From Pseudoxanthomonas gei (GTDB lineage Bacteria; Pseudomonadota; Gammaproteobacteria; Xanthomonadales; Xanthomonadaceae), in contig NZ_QOVG01000003.1 in the NCBI RefSeq assembly GCF_010119615.1, forward strand, positions 1 through 64,000: a DNA stretch of 64,000 bases. Reading direction: 5' to 3'. Position 1 is the first letter of the stretch, and each line of letters starts with the position of its first letter. The position numbers were made by a program, and so were the translations under genes. Below, one piece after another: positions 17,550 to 26,768 of this stretch. The notes below the pieces were generated by a model. The model saw only the letters and a program-made list of their open reading frames with translations, ran no database searches and was not told where the DNA came from.

Positions 17550-18775
17550 GCGTCGACGAGCACGCGCTGTTCCTGGGACTGGCCGGCCGCGACGCGTTCG
17601 GCCCGGCGCAGGGCCAGCGACAGATCGGCAAGCAGGTCTTCACTGGATTCGATACCCACTGAAAGTCGCAGCAGGCCGTCGGAAATACCCGCCTTGGCGC
17701 GTGCCTCGGGCGTCATGGCCGCATGGGTCATCGTCGCCGGGTGCGCGATCAGGCTTTCCACGCCGCCCAGCGATTCGGCCAGGGTGAAGTACTGCAAGCC
17801 ATCGACGAAGGCGCGCACTGCCGCTTCGCCGCCATGCAGCTCCACGCTGAGCATGGCCCCGAACCCCTTCTGCTGGCGTACCGCAACGGCATGCCCCGGA
17901 TGCGAGGCCAGCCCCGGGAAATAGACCCTGGACACGACCGGATGCCCATCCAGCAGCGTGGCAATGGCCGTGGCGTTCTCCTGGTGCACGCGCAGGCGCG
18001 CGTCCAGCGTGCGCAGGCCGCGCAGGGTCAGGAAACTGTCGAACGGAGATCCGGTCAGGCCCAGCGCATTGGCCCACCACACGAGTTTTTCGAGGGTTTC
18101 CGCTTCGCGCGCGATGACGGCGCCGCCAACCACGTCGCTGTGGCCGTTGATGTACTTGGTGGTGGAATGCAATACGACATCGGCGCCGAAGTCGATGGGC
18201 TTCTGCAAGGCCGGCGACAGGAAGGTGTTGTCGACAACGGTGAGTGCGCCGGCTTTCCTAGCCGCATCGATGACGAAGCGCAGGTCGGTGATGCGCAGCA
18301 AGGGGTTGGAAGGCGTCTCGATCAGCACCAGCTTCGGTGACTGCGCCAGCGCGTCGGCCAGCGAGCCCGGATCGGTCAGGTCGGCCGTGATCAGCTCGAA
18401 ATGACCTTTCTTCGCCAGCGCATTGAACAGCCGCCAGCTGCCGCCGTAAGCATCATGCGGGACCACCAGGCGATCGCCTGGCTCCAGCAAGGCGTTCAGC
18501 ACCAGGGTGATCGCCGACATGCCGGTGGAGGTGACCACGGCGCCGGCGCCGCCTTCCAGCTCGGCCAGTGCTTCGCCCAGCAGGTCACGGGTCGGATTGC
18601 CGCTGCGCGTGTAGTCGTACTGGCGCTTGTTGCCGAAGCCGTCGAAGCTGAAATTGGAGGACAGCACGATGGGCGGAGTGACCGCGCCGTAGGCGGCGTC
18701 ACGGTCGATACCCGCACGCACTGCGGACGTCGCCGCACTACAGGAAATTTCATTGCGGTTGTCAGGGCTGCTCAT
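17546..18775 (-). CDS. metB: Cystathionine gamma-synthase (Cys/Met metabolism PLP enzyme)
   Basis: A 409-residue PLP enzyme. The cofactor lysine is K207 in LHSTTKYINGHSD, and YDYTRSGNPTRDLLGEALAE and the VDNTFLSPALQKPI line are conserved. In this setting it should join O-succinylhomoserine (from MetX) with cysteine to give cystathionine. A gamma-lyase or O-acylhomoserine sulfhydrylase activity cannot be excluded, because these share the fold. It overlaps metX upstream and hom downstream by 4 bases each, so the three are one translationally coupled operon under S-box control. Confidence 0.92.
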   Translation of the reverse strand: MSSPDNRNEISCSAATSAVRAGIDRDAAYGAVTPPIVLSSNFSFDGFGNKRQYDYTRSGNPTRDLLGEALAELEGGAGAVVTSTGMSAITLVLNALLEPGDRLVVPHDAYGGSWRLFNALAKKGHFELITADLTDPGSLADALAQSPKLVLIETPSNPLLRITDLRFVIDAARKAGALTVVDNTFLSPALQKPIDFGADVVLHSTTKYINGHSDVVGGAVIAREAETLEKLVWWANALGLTGSPFDSFLTLRGLRTLDARLRVHQENATAIATLLDGHPVVSRVYFPGLASHPGHAVAVRQQKGFGAMLSVELHGGEAAVRAFVDGLQYFTLAESLGGVESLIAHPATMTHAAMTPEARAKAGISDGLLRLSVGIESSEDLLADLSLALRRAERVAAGQSQEQRVLVDA

Positions 18776-19839
18776 GCGGAAACTCCATTCTCGTTGCGGT
18801 CGGCATCGCGCAATGCGGCCACCAGGATGTTGTCGATGCGATCGGTTTCCTTCAGGAAAGCGTCATGGCCATAGGGCGAACGCAGCACCCGGAGCTGGCC
18901 GCGCCCGCTGGCACCCGGGGCGTTCAGCCCTTCCACCAGCGCCACCGAGTCGGCCAGCGGCACCAGCCGGTCGCCTTCCACCGCCACGACAGTGGTGGGC
19001 ACCCCCACCCGCGCGGGATCGAGACGGTGCAGGTCGATCGATTCGGACAGGCGCAGGTAGGCGTTGACGGGGGTGCGCGCGACATACTGCGCGCCGGCGG
19101 CATCCAGGTAGTCCTCGGCGGCGCAGCGGACGCGACCGTTGATGATCTCGGGCGCCGCGTCGAAACGCTCGTCGAATTCCTCCGGCGTGCGGTAGCTCAG
19201 CATCGCGAACTGGCGTGCCAGCGACAGACCCTGGGCATCGGCGCATTGCAGTTGGCCCAGGGCCACGGCCTTGCGCTGCAGCGCGCGCCACGCTGATGCA
19301 TACGGATGCGCGCGATGGGCGCCACTGACTGCGACCAGCCTGCGCAGGCGGTCGGGATGACGTGCGGCCAGTTGCAGGCCGACCAGCGCGCCATACGAAT
19401 AACCGACGAAGGCGTGCAGCCTTGCGATCCCCAACGCATCGAGCAGCTGCACGATGGCATCGGCCTGGTCGGCCGTTTCCAGCGGCACATCCAGCTTGCC
19501 GTCGGCGCCGACGTAGTCGATGGCCAGCAGGCGGCGATGGGCCGGATCCAGGGCGCGGCCCGGCTGGGCCAGTGCATTGGCCCACCCGTTTTCCGGGAAG
19601 GTCGCGCTGGCCACCACGTGGCGATGGGCGGAAATGCCACCTGCCACGAGCACGACCGGCAGGCCCGCATCGCCCAGCAGCTCGTAACGCAGAGTCACCT
19701 GGCGGATACCGGCATGGCGCAGGTCGAGACGGATATCGATTTCGCCGCGCAGTTCGCGCGCCAAATCCACTGACGACTCGTAAGCCGGCAGGGACTGCAC
19801 GGAAGGAACGGCATGGAAGGCGGCGTTGACGAAGCTCAT
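18772..19839 (-). CDS. metX: Homoserine O-acyltransferase MetX (probably O-succinyltransferase type)
   Basis: An alpha/beta-hydrolase-fold acyltransferase that activates homoserine, the first committed step of methionine synthesis. The triad is seen in FVGYSYGALVGLQLA (Ser), VVAVEGDRLVPLA (Asp) and RSPYGHDAFLKE (His). Xanthomonad MetX proteins are mostly succinyl-specific (MetXs); I infer that here, but the specificity residues were not tested. I chose the ATG at 19839 (MSFVNAAFHAVP, 355 residues). The ATG at 19875 is possible; the open frame to 19965 runs into the riboswitch and is not coding. It leads the metX-metB-hom operon. Confidence 0.9.
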   Translation of the reverse strand: MSFVNAAFHAVPSVQSLPAYESSVDLARELRGEIDIRLDLRHAGIRQVTLRYELLGDAGLPVVLVAGGISAHRHVVASATFPENGWANALAQPGRALDPAHRRLLAIDYVGADGKLDVPLETADQADAIVQLLDALGIARLHAFVGYSYGALVGLQLAARHPDRLRRLVAVSGAHRAHPYASAWRALQRKAVALGQLQCADAQGLSLARQFAMLSYRTPEEFDERFDAAPEIINGRVRCAAEDYLDAAGAQYVARTPVNAYLRLSESIDLHRLDPARVGVPTTVVAVEGDRLVPLADSVALVEGLNAPGASGRGQLRVLRSPYGHDAFLKETDRIDNILVAALRDADRNENGVSA

Positions 19840-19923
19840 GGCGGTATCCAGGAAGGGAACATGGACTACTGCCATCGAGCTTCGCGGAGCTCGGCGTTCG
19901 ACCCCGCACGAGGCGGGGAACGA

Positions 19924-20036
19924 ACCATCTTCCGGTAGACGCTGGGTCTCCGCAGGATTTGGCACCTGGGCGGCGCTTTCGCGTGGCCTGGCTGCCCCGG
20001 CTTCAAAGGGCCTGTCCCTCTGCCGGTCTCGATGGT
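19924..20036 (-). promoter_or_regulatory. SAM-I (S-box) riboswitch upstream of metX
   Basis: Read on the minus strand, the element carries the S-box core. ACCATCGAGACCGG begins it, then GAGGGACAGGCCCTTTGAA, GCCGGGGCAGCC, and GGTGCCAAATCCTGCGG. P1 is closed by ACCATC (20036-20031) pairing with GATGGT (19929-19924). The AGATGGT 3' end matches the conserved AGATGAG-like closing strand. Two GC hairpins follow before the metX start, at about 19903-19919 (CCCCG/CGGGG) and 19877-19892 (GAGCT/AGCTC), without a U-tract. The expression platform may therefore act on translation or via Rho. Methionine or SAM excess should lower metX-metB-hom expression. Confidence 0.9.
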
Positions 20037-20042
20037 GGGGGA

Positions 20043-20071
20043 AGGTTGCCCGCGATTTTCCGGCTTGTCAA
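20043..20071 (-). promoter_or_regulatory. Candidate sigma-70 promoter of the metX-metB-hom operon
   Basis: A perfect -35 hexamer TTGACA (20071-20066, minus strand) is followed after 17 bases by a weak -10 (CAACCT, 20048-20043). The predicted transcription start falls near 20036, exactly where the riboswitch P1 helix begins, which supports the placement despite the poor -10. Confidence 0.5.
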
Positions 20072-20148
20072 TCGCTTTATTCGGATAGAGCGATGAATGG
20101 ACGGGATAATGCTCGCGGCCTGCGCAGGCCTTAACGCATAATTAGCAT

Positions 20149-21243
20149 ATGAATCTTCGTCCCTACCTCGGCGTGCTGTTGCTGGCACTGCTTGTCGCAT
20201 GTCGCACCACCCCTGTTGCGCCTGCTTCCTCTGCGCAGGTACCGAAGGGGGCCACGGCGGTGGATGCGGTGGTCCCGGAAGCCTGGATATCGACGGAAAG
20301 CCCCGAAGACGAGCTGGATTCACTGGCCGTGTGGCCCACCGAGGATGGCCACACCTGGCTGATCGCCACGGCCAAGTCCAGCCATCGGCTGGTGGTCTAC
20401 GACGCCGAGACCGGGCAACGCCTGCGTGCCGTGGGCGGACCCGGCGAGGGACCATCGCAGTTCAACCGGCCCAACGGCATCGCCGTGCATGGAGACCTGC
20501 TGTTCGTTGCCGAGCGCGACAACCATCGCGTGCAGGTGTTGCGCCTGCCCGACTTCACCCCGCTGGGCATGATCGGGCAGGACGTGTTGCGTGTTCCTTA
20601 TGGCCTGTGGGTGCGCGAGACCAGACCGGATGACCTGGAGTTGCTGGTTACCGACAGCTTCATGGCCGACTACGCGACCCGTGAATTGCCGCCGATGGGC
20701 GAGCTTGACCAGCGCGTCAAACGTTTCGAGGTGCGACTGGACGCCGATGGCAGGTTGCAGTCGCGCTACCTGGGCGCTTTTGGCGACACCACCGAAGCTG
20801 GTGCGCTGCGCATGGTCGAATCCATCGCCGGCGACTCGGTCAACGACCGCCTGCTGATTGCCGAGGAAGACCGCCGCGTGGGTTCCACGTTGCGCGAGTA
20901 CACGCTGGAAGGCATGTACCGCAGCCACAGCCTGCCGCTGTTCGACGCCGACGCCGAAGGCATTGCGTTATGGGCGTGCGATGCGGGCCAGGGGTACTGG
21001 ATTGCGGTCGACCAGTTGCGGCCGACCATCTTCCGGATATTCGACCGTTCCAGCCTGCAGCCCCTGAAGACGTTTTCCGGCAAGGTGGTCGCCAACACCG
21101 ACGGCCAGGTCCTGTACGCCGCAGGCACTCCGCGTTTTCCGGCCGGCGCCCTGTTCGCGCTGCATGACGACAAGGCCGTGGCCGCCTTCGACCTGCGCGA
21201 CATCGCGCGCGCGCTGGGCCTGTCGGACCGCTGCATGCAATGA
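20149..21243 (+). CDS. Phytase-like beta-propeller lipoprotein
   Basis: A 364-residue exported protein with a lipoprotein signal (ALLVAC) and a six-blade-type propeller. Marks of the BPP phytase / 3-phytase family are DELDSLAVWPTEDGHTWLIATAKSSHRLVVYD near the start, VGGPGEGPSQFNRPNGIAVHGDLLFVAERDNHRVQV in the middle, and IAEEDRRVG later. Beta-propeller phytases release phosphate from phytate with calcium; this divergent member may have another substrate. It is divergent from the metX riboswitch region. Its stop overlaps the start of the M23 gene by 4 bases, implying cotranslation. Confidence 0.85.
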   Translation: MNLRPYLGVLLLALLVACRTTPVAPASSAQVPKGATAVDAVVPEAWISTESPEDELDSLAVWPTEDGHTWLIATAKSSHRLVVYDAETGQRLRAVGGPGEGPSQFNRPNGIAVHGDLLFVAERDNHRVQVLRLPDFTPLGMIGQDVLRVPYGLWVRETRPDDLELLVTDSFMADYATRELPPMGELDQRVKRFEVRLDADGRLQSRYLGAFGDTTEAGALRMVESIAGDSVNDRLLIAEEDRRVGSTLREYTLEGMYRSHSLPLFDADAEGIALWACDAGQGYWIAVDQLRPTIFRIFDRSSLQPLKTFSGKVVANTDGQVLYAAGTPRFPAGALFALHDDKAVAAFDLRDIARALGLSDRCMQ

Positions 21244-22166
21244 AGCGCAGGCTGGCCGCTGCGAGCCTGATCGCCTGCGTCGCACTGTGGTGCGCGCCGG
21301 ACGCCGATGCGGCGCGGCTGTATCGCTGGAAGGACCGCCACGGTGTCAGCCAGTACCGAGACCAGCCGCCTGCGGCAGACGAACTGCCTGCCAGCGATGT
21401 CGACGTAGTCCGCTTCCGCAACCCGCCCGGCGCGCTGGTACGCCTGCGCCTGGAGAGCCGGTCGGGCGATTACCAGGCGTGGGCGGACAACCTGATGTAC
21501 GGACCGGTGCAGGTGATGCTGCGCTTCAAGCGCGACCGCAACGTCTACGGCTTGCCCGCGCTGCCGGCGAGCGCCATCGTGCCCGCCCGCAGCAGCGTGC
21601 TGGTGGCGACCATTTCCACCACCGATCCGCTGCGCGGCAATGACTTCGAACTACTGCTCGATGGCCTGCCCGGAGACCCTGCCGCGCAGCCGCGAAGCTA
21701 CGACTACCGGCTGCCGTTCGACTACGCGCGCGTGCGCGTCGACCAGGGTCCAGGAGGCAGCTTCAGCCACAGCGATCCACAGAACCGGTACGCGATCGAC
21801 TTCGCGCTGGCCGAAGGCACACCCATCGTGGCGGTGCGCGAAGGCGTGGTCATGCAGGTCGAATACGATTTCGACAAGGCCGGGCTGAACCGCGAGAAAT
21901 ATGGCGGCAGGGCGAACTTCATCCGCATCCTGCACGACGACGGCAGCATGGCCGTCTACGCGCACCTCAAGCCCGAAGGCGTGCAGGTGCGGACCGGGCA
22001 GCGCGTGCGCCTGGGCCAGCGCATCGGCCTCTCCGGCAACACCGGCTTCAGTACCGCCCCGCACCTGCATTTCGTCCTGCAGGTCAACCGCGGCATGCGC
22101 CTGGAGTCGATCCCGCTGCGCATGTTCGGACCGCTGGGCGAGCTGAAGTTCCCCAGCGTCCACTGA
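21240..22166 (+). CDS. M23 (LytM-type) peptidase with N-terminal DUF4124-like segment
   Basis: A 308-residue exported protein. A signal peptide (about 1-24) is followed by ARLYRWKDRHGVSQYRDQPP, which resembles the DUF4124 motif common in gamma-proteobacterial envelope proteins. The C-terminal half is a LytM domain with SHSDPQNRYAIDFALAEGTPIVAVREG, a YAHLKPEGVQVRTGQRV segment, and STAPHLHFVLQ. The zinc-site His/Asp (SHSD...AID) and the final HLH are present, so it may be an active peptidoglycan endopeptidase, though an amidase-activator role is also known for LytM proteins. It is coupled to the phytase-like gene by a 4-base overlap. Confidence 0.87.
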   Translation: MKRRLAAASLIACVALWCAPDADAARLYRWKDRHGVSQYRDQPPAADELPASDVDVVRFRNPPGALVRLRLESRSGDYQAWADNLMYGPVQVMLRFKRDRNVYGLPALPASAIVPARSSVLVATISTTDPLRGNDFELLLDGLPGDPAAQPRSYDYRLPFDYARVRVDQGPGGSFSHSDPQNRYAIDFALAEGTPIVAVREGVVMQVEYDFDKAGLNREKYGGRANFIRILHDDGSMAVYAHLKPEGVQVRTGQRVRLGQRIGLSGNTGFSTAPHLHFVLQVNRGMRLESIPLRMFGPLGELKFPSVH

Positions 22167-22247
22167 TCCGGCGCGGGTCAACCCACCCAAGGGCTATAAT
22201 TCGCGCCTTCCTGTCCCAATGAACGCGCCCGCGCGGGCGCTATCGCC

Positions 22248-23852
<1,605 letters not shown>

Positions 23853-23855
23853 CCT

Positions 23856-24776
23856 GTGGACCACGCCAAGGCCTGGTCGGGTGCGCCTGTCGTATTGACC
23901 CTGCGGGTGCTGCGCTCTCCGTTGATGCGGATGCTGTATTTCGCCTTGCTGCTGGCGGTGTTCGCGCTGGCTTCCACATGGGTCGGCCGGAAAGTGGGCA
24001 TACCGGCCAACGACCTCAAGGCAATGAGCGCCAATCCCGCGTCGACGCTGCTTGTCGTGCTGCCGTTCGTGTTGGCCCATGTCGTGCTCGCCAGGCTGAT
24101 TGAACGCCGCCCCTTGCACGACCTTGCCTGGCGCAAGTCACCTCAGCTGCTGTGGGGCATGCTGGCGGCGCTGCTGCTGTTCGGCCTGCTGGTCCTTGAA
24201 CTGTGGGCCGCCGGCGCTTATGCGGTTGTCGGTGTCGGCGACGCGCCGCTGTGGACACTGTTCCTGCTGACCGCGGTGGTCCCTGGCATCACCGAGGAAA
24301 TTGTCAGCCGCGGCATCCTGTTCCGGCTGACCGAGGAAGGGCTCGGCACCTGGATCGCAGTGGCCGTCTCCGCGCTTTTCTTTGGCTTCGCCCATTCCTC
24401 CAACCCGGGAGCATCGGCCTGGAGTTCGACGGCCATCGCTCTGGAAGCAGGCGTGCTGTTCGGCCTGCTGTACCACGTGACCCGCTCACTGTGGTGGTGC
24501 ATCGGCCTGCATGCGGGATGGAATTTCGTGCAGGGCGCCCTGTTCGGCATTCCGGTCTCGGGCATCGGCGTGGACGGAGTGCTGGAATCGACCTTGCAAG
24601 GGCCCGACTGGCTGGACGGCGGCGGCTTCGGCGCCGAAGCTTCGGCGCTGACGGTATTGACCTGCGGCATCATCAGCCTGCTGCTGGCGCGCCGGATCAT
24701 GCGTGCGCACAGCACGGTGCCGCCGTTCTGGAAGCGGCCACCTGCAGCCTTGCCGCAACCTCACTCTTCCGGCTGA
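23856..24776 (+). CDS. CPBP family intramembrane metalloprotease (CAAX/Abi type)
   Basis: A 306-residue membrane protein with about eight helices. The three CPBP motifs are clear: EEIVSRGILFRL (EExxxR), ALFFGFAHSSN (FxxxH) and GLHAGWNFVQGALFG (HxxxN/B). These form the metal-dependent active site of Rce1-type intramembrane endopeptidases. In bacteria such proteins serve in bacteriocin immunity, signal-peptide processing or regulated proteolysis; the substrate is unknown here. The GTG start at 23856 lies only 3 bases after prfC. The 3' end overlaps the convergent hydroxylase gene by 16 bases. Confidence 0.88.
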   Translation: MDHAKAWSGAPVVLTLRVLRSPLMRMLYFALLLAVFALASTWVGRKVGIPANDLKAMSANPASTLLVVLPFVLAHVVLARLIERRPLHDLAWRKSPQLLWGMLAALLLFGLLVLELWAAGAYAVVGVGDAPLWTLFLLTAVVPGITEEIVSRGILFRLTEEGLGTWIAVAVSALFFGFAHSSNPGASAWSSTAIALEAGVLFGLLYHVTRSLWWCIGLHAGWNFVQGALFGIPVSGIGVDGVLESTLQGPDWLDGGGFGAEASALTVLTCGIISLLLARRIMRAHSTVPPFWKRPPAALPQPHSSG

Positions 24777-25330
24777 TCCAGGTCGTAGTACTCGAATATC
24801 AGGTGGATGCGGTCAGTGCCACCTTCGTTGGTCACCGCATGCTTGCCCAGGTTGTTCACCTCGTAGGCCTTGTCCACTTCCAGCTTGTGGCCTTCATCGC
24901 CTAGGAAGAAGGTGACCCTGTCGTTGGTGGTGATCGGCACATGGATCTTGTGCGGCCACAACGCCGCCGGATTGGCATCGACATGGGGATGGATGACACC
25001 CCCTGGCGCCATGCGCGCCAGCATCACCCGTGGATAGGCATGCCGCGCATACCCGTAGGATTTCGTCGCCTCCTCCATCACCGGCAGCAACCGTTGCTGC
25101 CATTGGCTCCACAGCGGCCGATCGTAGGACAGGCCCCAATGCAACGGACTGCTGACGAAGCGGAACACGATGTGCCGGGTGCTGGAGAGCGCGTCGAACT
25201 TGTTCGGCTTGGCCGCGTTCTCTTCGTCCCAGACAGATTCGGGGATCGCCAGCACCGCTTCGCGCAGGCTGGCCGACGCTACGGGGCCGAGATGGCGAAT
25301 GGAGGCGGTTTTGCGCGGATTGGCGTGCAT
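24761..25330 (-). CDS. Aspartyl/asparaginyl beta-hydroxylase domain protein
   Basis: A 189-residue Fe(II)/2-oxoglutarate oxygenase-type protein. The cupin core shows RMAPGGVIHPHVDANPAAL (metal His and acidic residue) and, after the strand ITTNDRVTFFLG, the C-terminal NNLGKHAVTNEGGTDRIHLIFEYYDLD with the second His and the 2-oxoglutarate Arg. Members hydroxylate Asp/Asn side chains or act on small molecules. The frame extends upstream to 25495, but the ATG at 25330 lies right after the sulfotransferase stop and gives the usual size. There is one base between the genes, so they form a two-gene operon. Confidence 0.87.
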   Translation of the reverse strand: MHANPRKTASIRHLGPVASASLREAVLAIPESVWDEENAAKPNKFDALSSTRHIVFRFVSSPLHWGLSYDRPLWSQWQQRLLPVMEEATKSYGYARHAYPRVMLARMAPGGVIHPHVDANPAALWPHKIHVPITTNDRVTFFLGDEGHKLEVDKAYEVNNLGKHAVTNEGGTDRIHLIFEYYDLDQPEE

Positions 25331-25331
25331 G

Positions 25332-25958
25332 TCAGTCGAAGGAGTAGCCGAAGAGTTCGAGATCGCGTTGATAGTAGTCGCTGATGCCCGCCACCAGCTC
25401 GGCATCATAGTACTGCCTGTAATCACCGCGCTGCGAGCTGTTGACCCGACCCAGGGCGGTGCTTTCGAAGCCCAGCCTGGCGCATACATGGTCATAGCTG
25501 GCCTGCAATTCCTCGACCCTGCCCACGTGGTCCGTCAACAGGGCGCCGTCGGCGCCGGTCAGCAGCAGATGCTGCGGCTGGAACAGGATGTGCTGCTCAG
25601 GACGCATTTCGAACAGCACGTGCTTCATGAAGCCGGTCGGGTCGGCCGCGAATTGCCCATTCTCGCGGCTCATGAAGGCGCAATACGAAACGAAGCGGTC
25701 GAACGGGTTCCGTACGAACGCGAACTTGAAATAGGATTCGAACTCTCCCGGCTCCAGGCTTGGCCTCACCTGCTGGAGACTGAGGTGACCGTGCCGGATC
25801 GCGGCAAGGTCGGCGAACGGAAACCGCCGGTTGACGAACAGCCCCACCTGTTCAAGGTCGTCGTCGGCCAGGTGTTGGCGCAGCGCCTGCCGGACCGAGT
25901 GCGTACCCGTTTTCGGGATGGCCACGAAGATGTAACGGTGGCGGCGCGAAATTATCAT
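25332..25958 (-). CDS. Sulfotransferase family 2-like protein
   Basis: A 208-residue protein with the PAPS-binding P-loop IPKTGTHSVRQALRQHL at residues 14-30 and the 3'-phosphate segment FKFAFVRNPFDRFVSYCAFM. This arrangement fits the bacterial/Golgi carbohydrate-type Sulfotransfer_2 family rather than the larger TPR-linked enzymes. It would transfer sulfate from PAPS to a hydroxyl or amino group; the acceptor is unknown. The start at the ATG at 25958 puts the P-loop near the N-terminus, as usual. The next gene, one base away, is a beta-hydroxylase-type oxygenase that could make the hydroxyl acceptor. The hemolysin III gene is divergent. Confidence 0.85.
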   Translation of the reverse strand: MIISRRHRYIFVAIPKTGTHSVRQALRQHLADDDLEQVGLFVNRRFPFADLAAIRHGHLSLQQVRPSLEPGEFESYFKFAFVRNPFDRFVSYCAFMSRENGQFAADPTGFMKHVLFEMRPEQHILFQPQHLLLTGADGALLTDHVGRVEELQASYDHVCARLGFESTALGRVNSSQRGDYRQYYDAELVAGISDYYQRDLELFGYSFD

Positions 25959-26058
25959 GCATACGGGCGTGGATGGAGAGGTGGTTATGATAGGCAATCC
26001 GTGGCCCGCGCGGACAGTTCGGGACATCTTCCGGGCACAGGACCAGAAGGCTGCAGTG

Positions 26059-26700
26059 ATGGACAAGCACGAAATCCGCGACGAAATCGCCAGCGCCCTG
26101 ACCCACGGACTCGGCGCGGTGGCCGCGCTCGCCGGTGGATCGGTGCTGATCACACTGGCCGCCACACATGGCGATGCCTGGCAGCTGGGCGCATCCATCG
26201 TCTTTGGCGTCACCCTGCTGCTGCTCTACGTGGCCTCGACGCTTTATCACAGCATCCAGCACCCCGTGGCCAAGGGTCGCCTCAAGGTCTTCGATCATTG
26301 CGCGATCTACCTGTTGATCGCCGGCACCTACACCCCGTTCACCCTGATCGGGCTGCGCGGACCGTGGGGCTGGGGCCTGTTCATCGCCATCTGGACGCTG
26401 GCCGTGTCCGGGGTGGTTTTCAAGCTGTTCTACACAGGCCGTTTCAAGCTGCTGTCGACCATCATCTACGTGGCGATGGGCTGGCTGGTGATCGTGGCCA
26501 TCAAGCCGATGCTGCAAGTGCTGGATGGCTGGACCCTGGGCTGGCTGGTGATGGGTGGCGTGTCCTATACCCTGGGCACCTATTTCTACCATCGGGAATC
26601 GATCCGGTTTTCGCACGCCATATGGCATCTGTTCGTGATTGGCGGCAGCGTATGCCACTTCATCGCCGTCACTGCGCAGGTGCTGCCCCGCCCTGGCTGA
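26059..26700 (+). CDS. Hemolysin III (TrhA/YqfA) family membrane protein
   Basis: A 213-residue seven-helix membrane protein of the PAQR/CREST superfamily. Family marks are HGLGAVAALAG near the start, VASTLYHSIQH, the DHCAIYLLIAGTYTPFTL segment, and SHAIWHLFVIGGSVCHFIAV at the end. The Ser/His/Asp residues in these motifs form the putative metal-dependent hydrolase site. Despite the name, hemolysis is rarely the real role; homeostasis of membrane fluidity is more likely. The frame begins at 25957, but the ATG at 26059 (MDKHEIRDEIAS) gives the family N-terminus. Confidence 0.9.
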   Translation: MDKHEIRDEIASALTHGLGAVAALAGGSVLITLAATHGDAWQLGASIVFGVTLLLLYVASTLYHSIQHPVAKGRLKVFDHCAIYLLIAGTYTPFTLIGLRGPWGWGLFIAIWTLAVSGVVFKLFYTGRFKLLSTIIYVAMGWLVIVAIKPMLQVLDGWTLGWLVMGGVSYTLGTYFYHRESIRFSHAIWHLFVIGGSVCHFIAVTAQVLPRPG

Positions 26701-26768
26701 TGGCCCGTACATGAACGGTCACCCGGCCTTTCGCGGAACGTGAACACCGCAACCCTGATATTCAGGGG

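Noticed and set aside
19840..19965. N-terminal extension of MetX
   Set aside because: The extension runs through the riboswitch P1 strand and the hairpins, and the family start is at 19839 or 19875.
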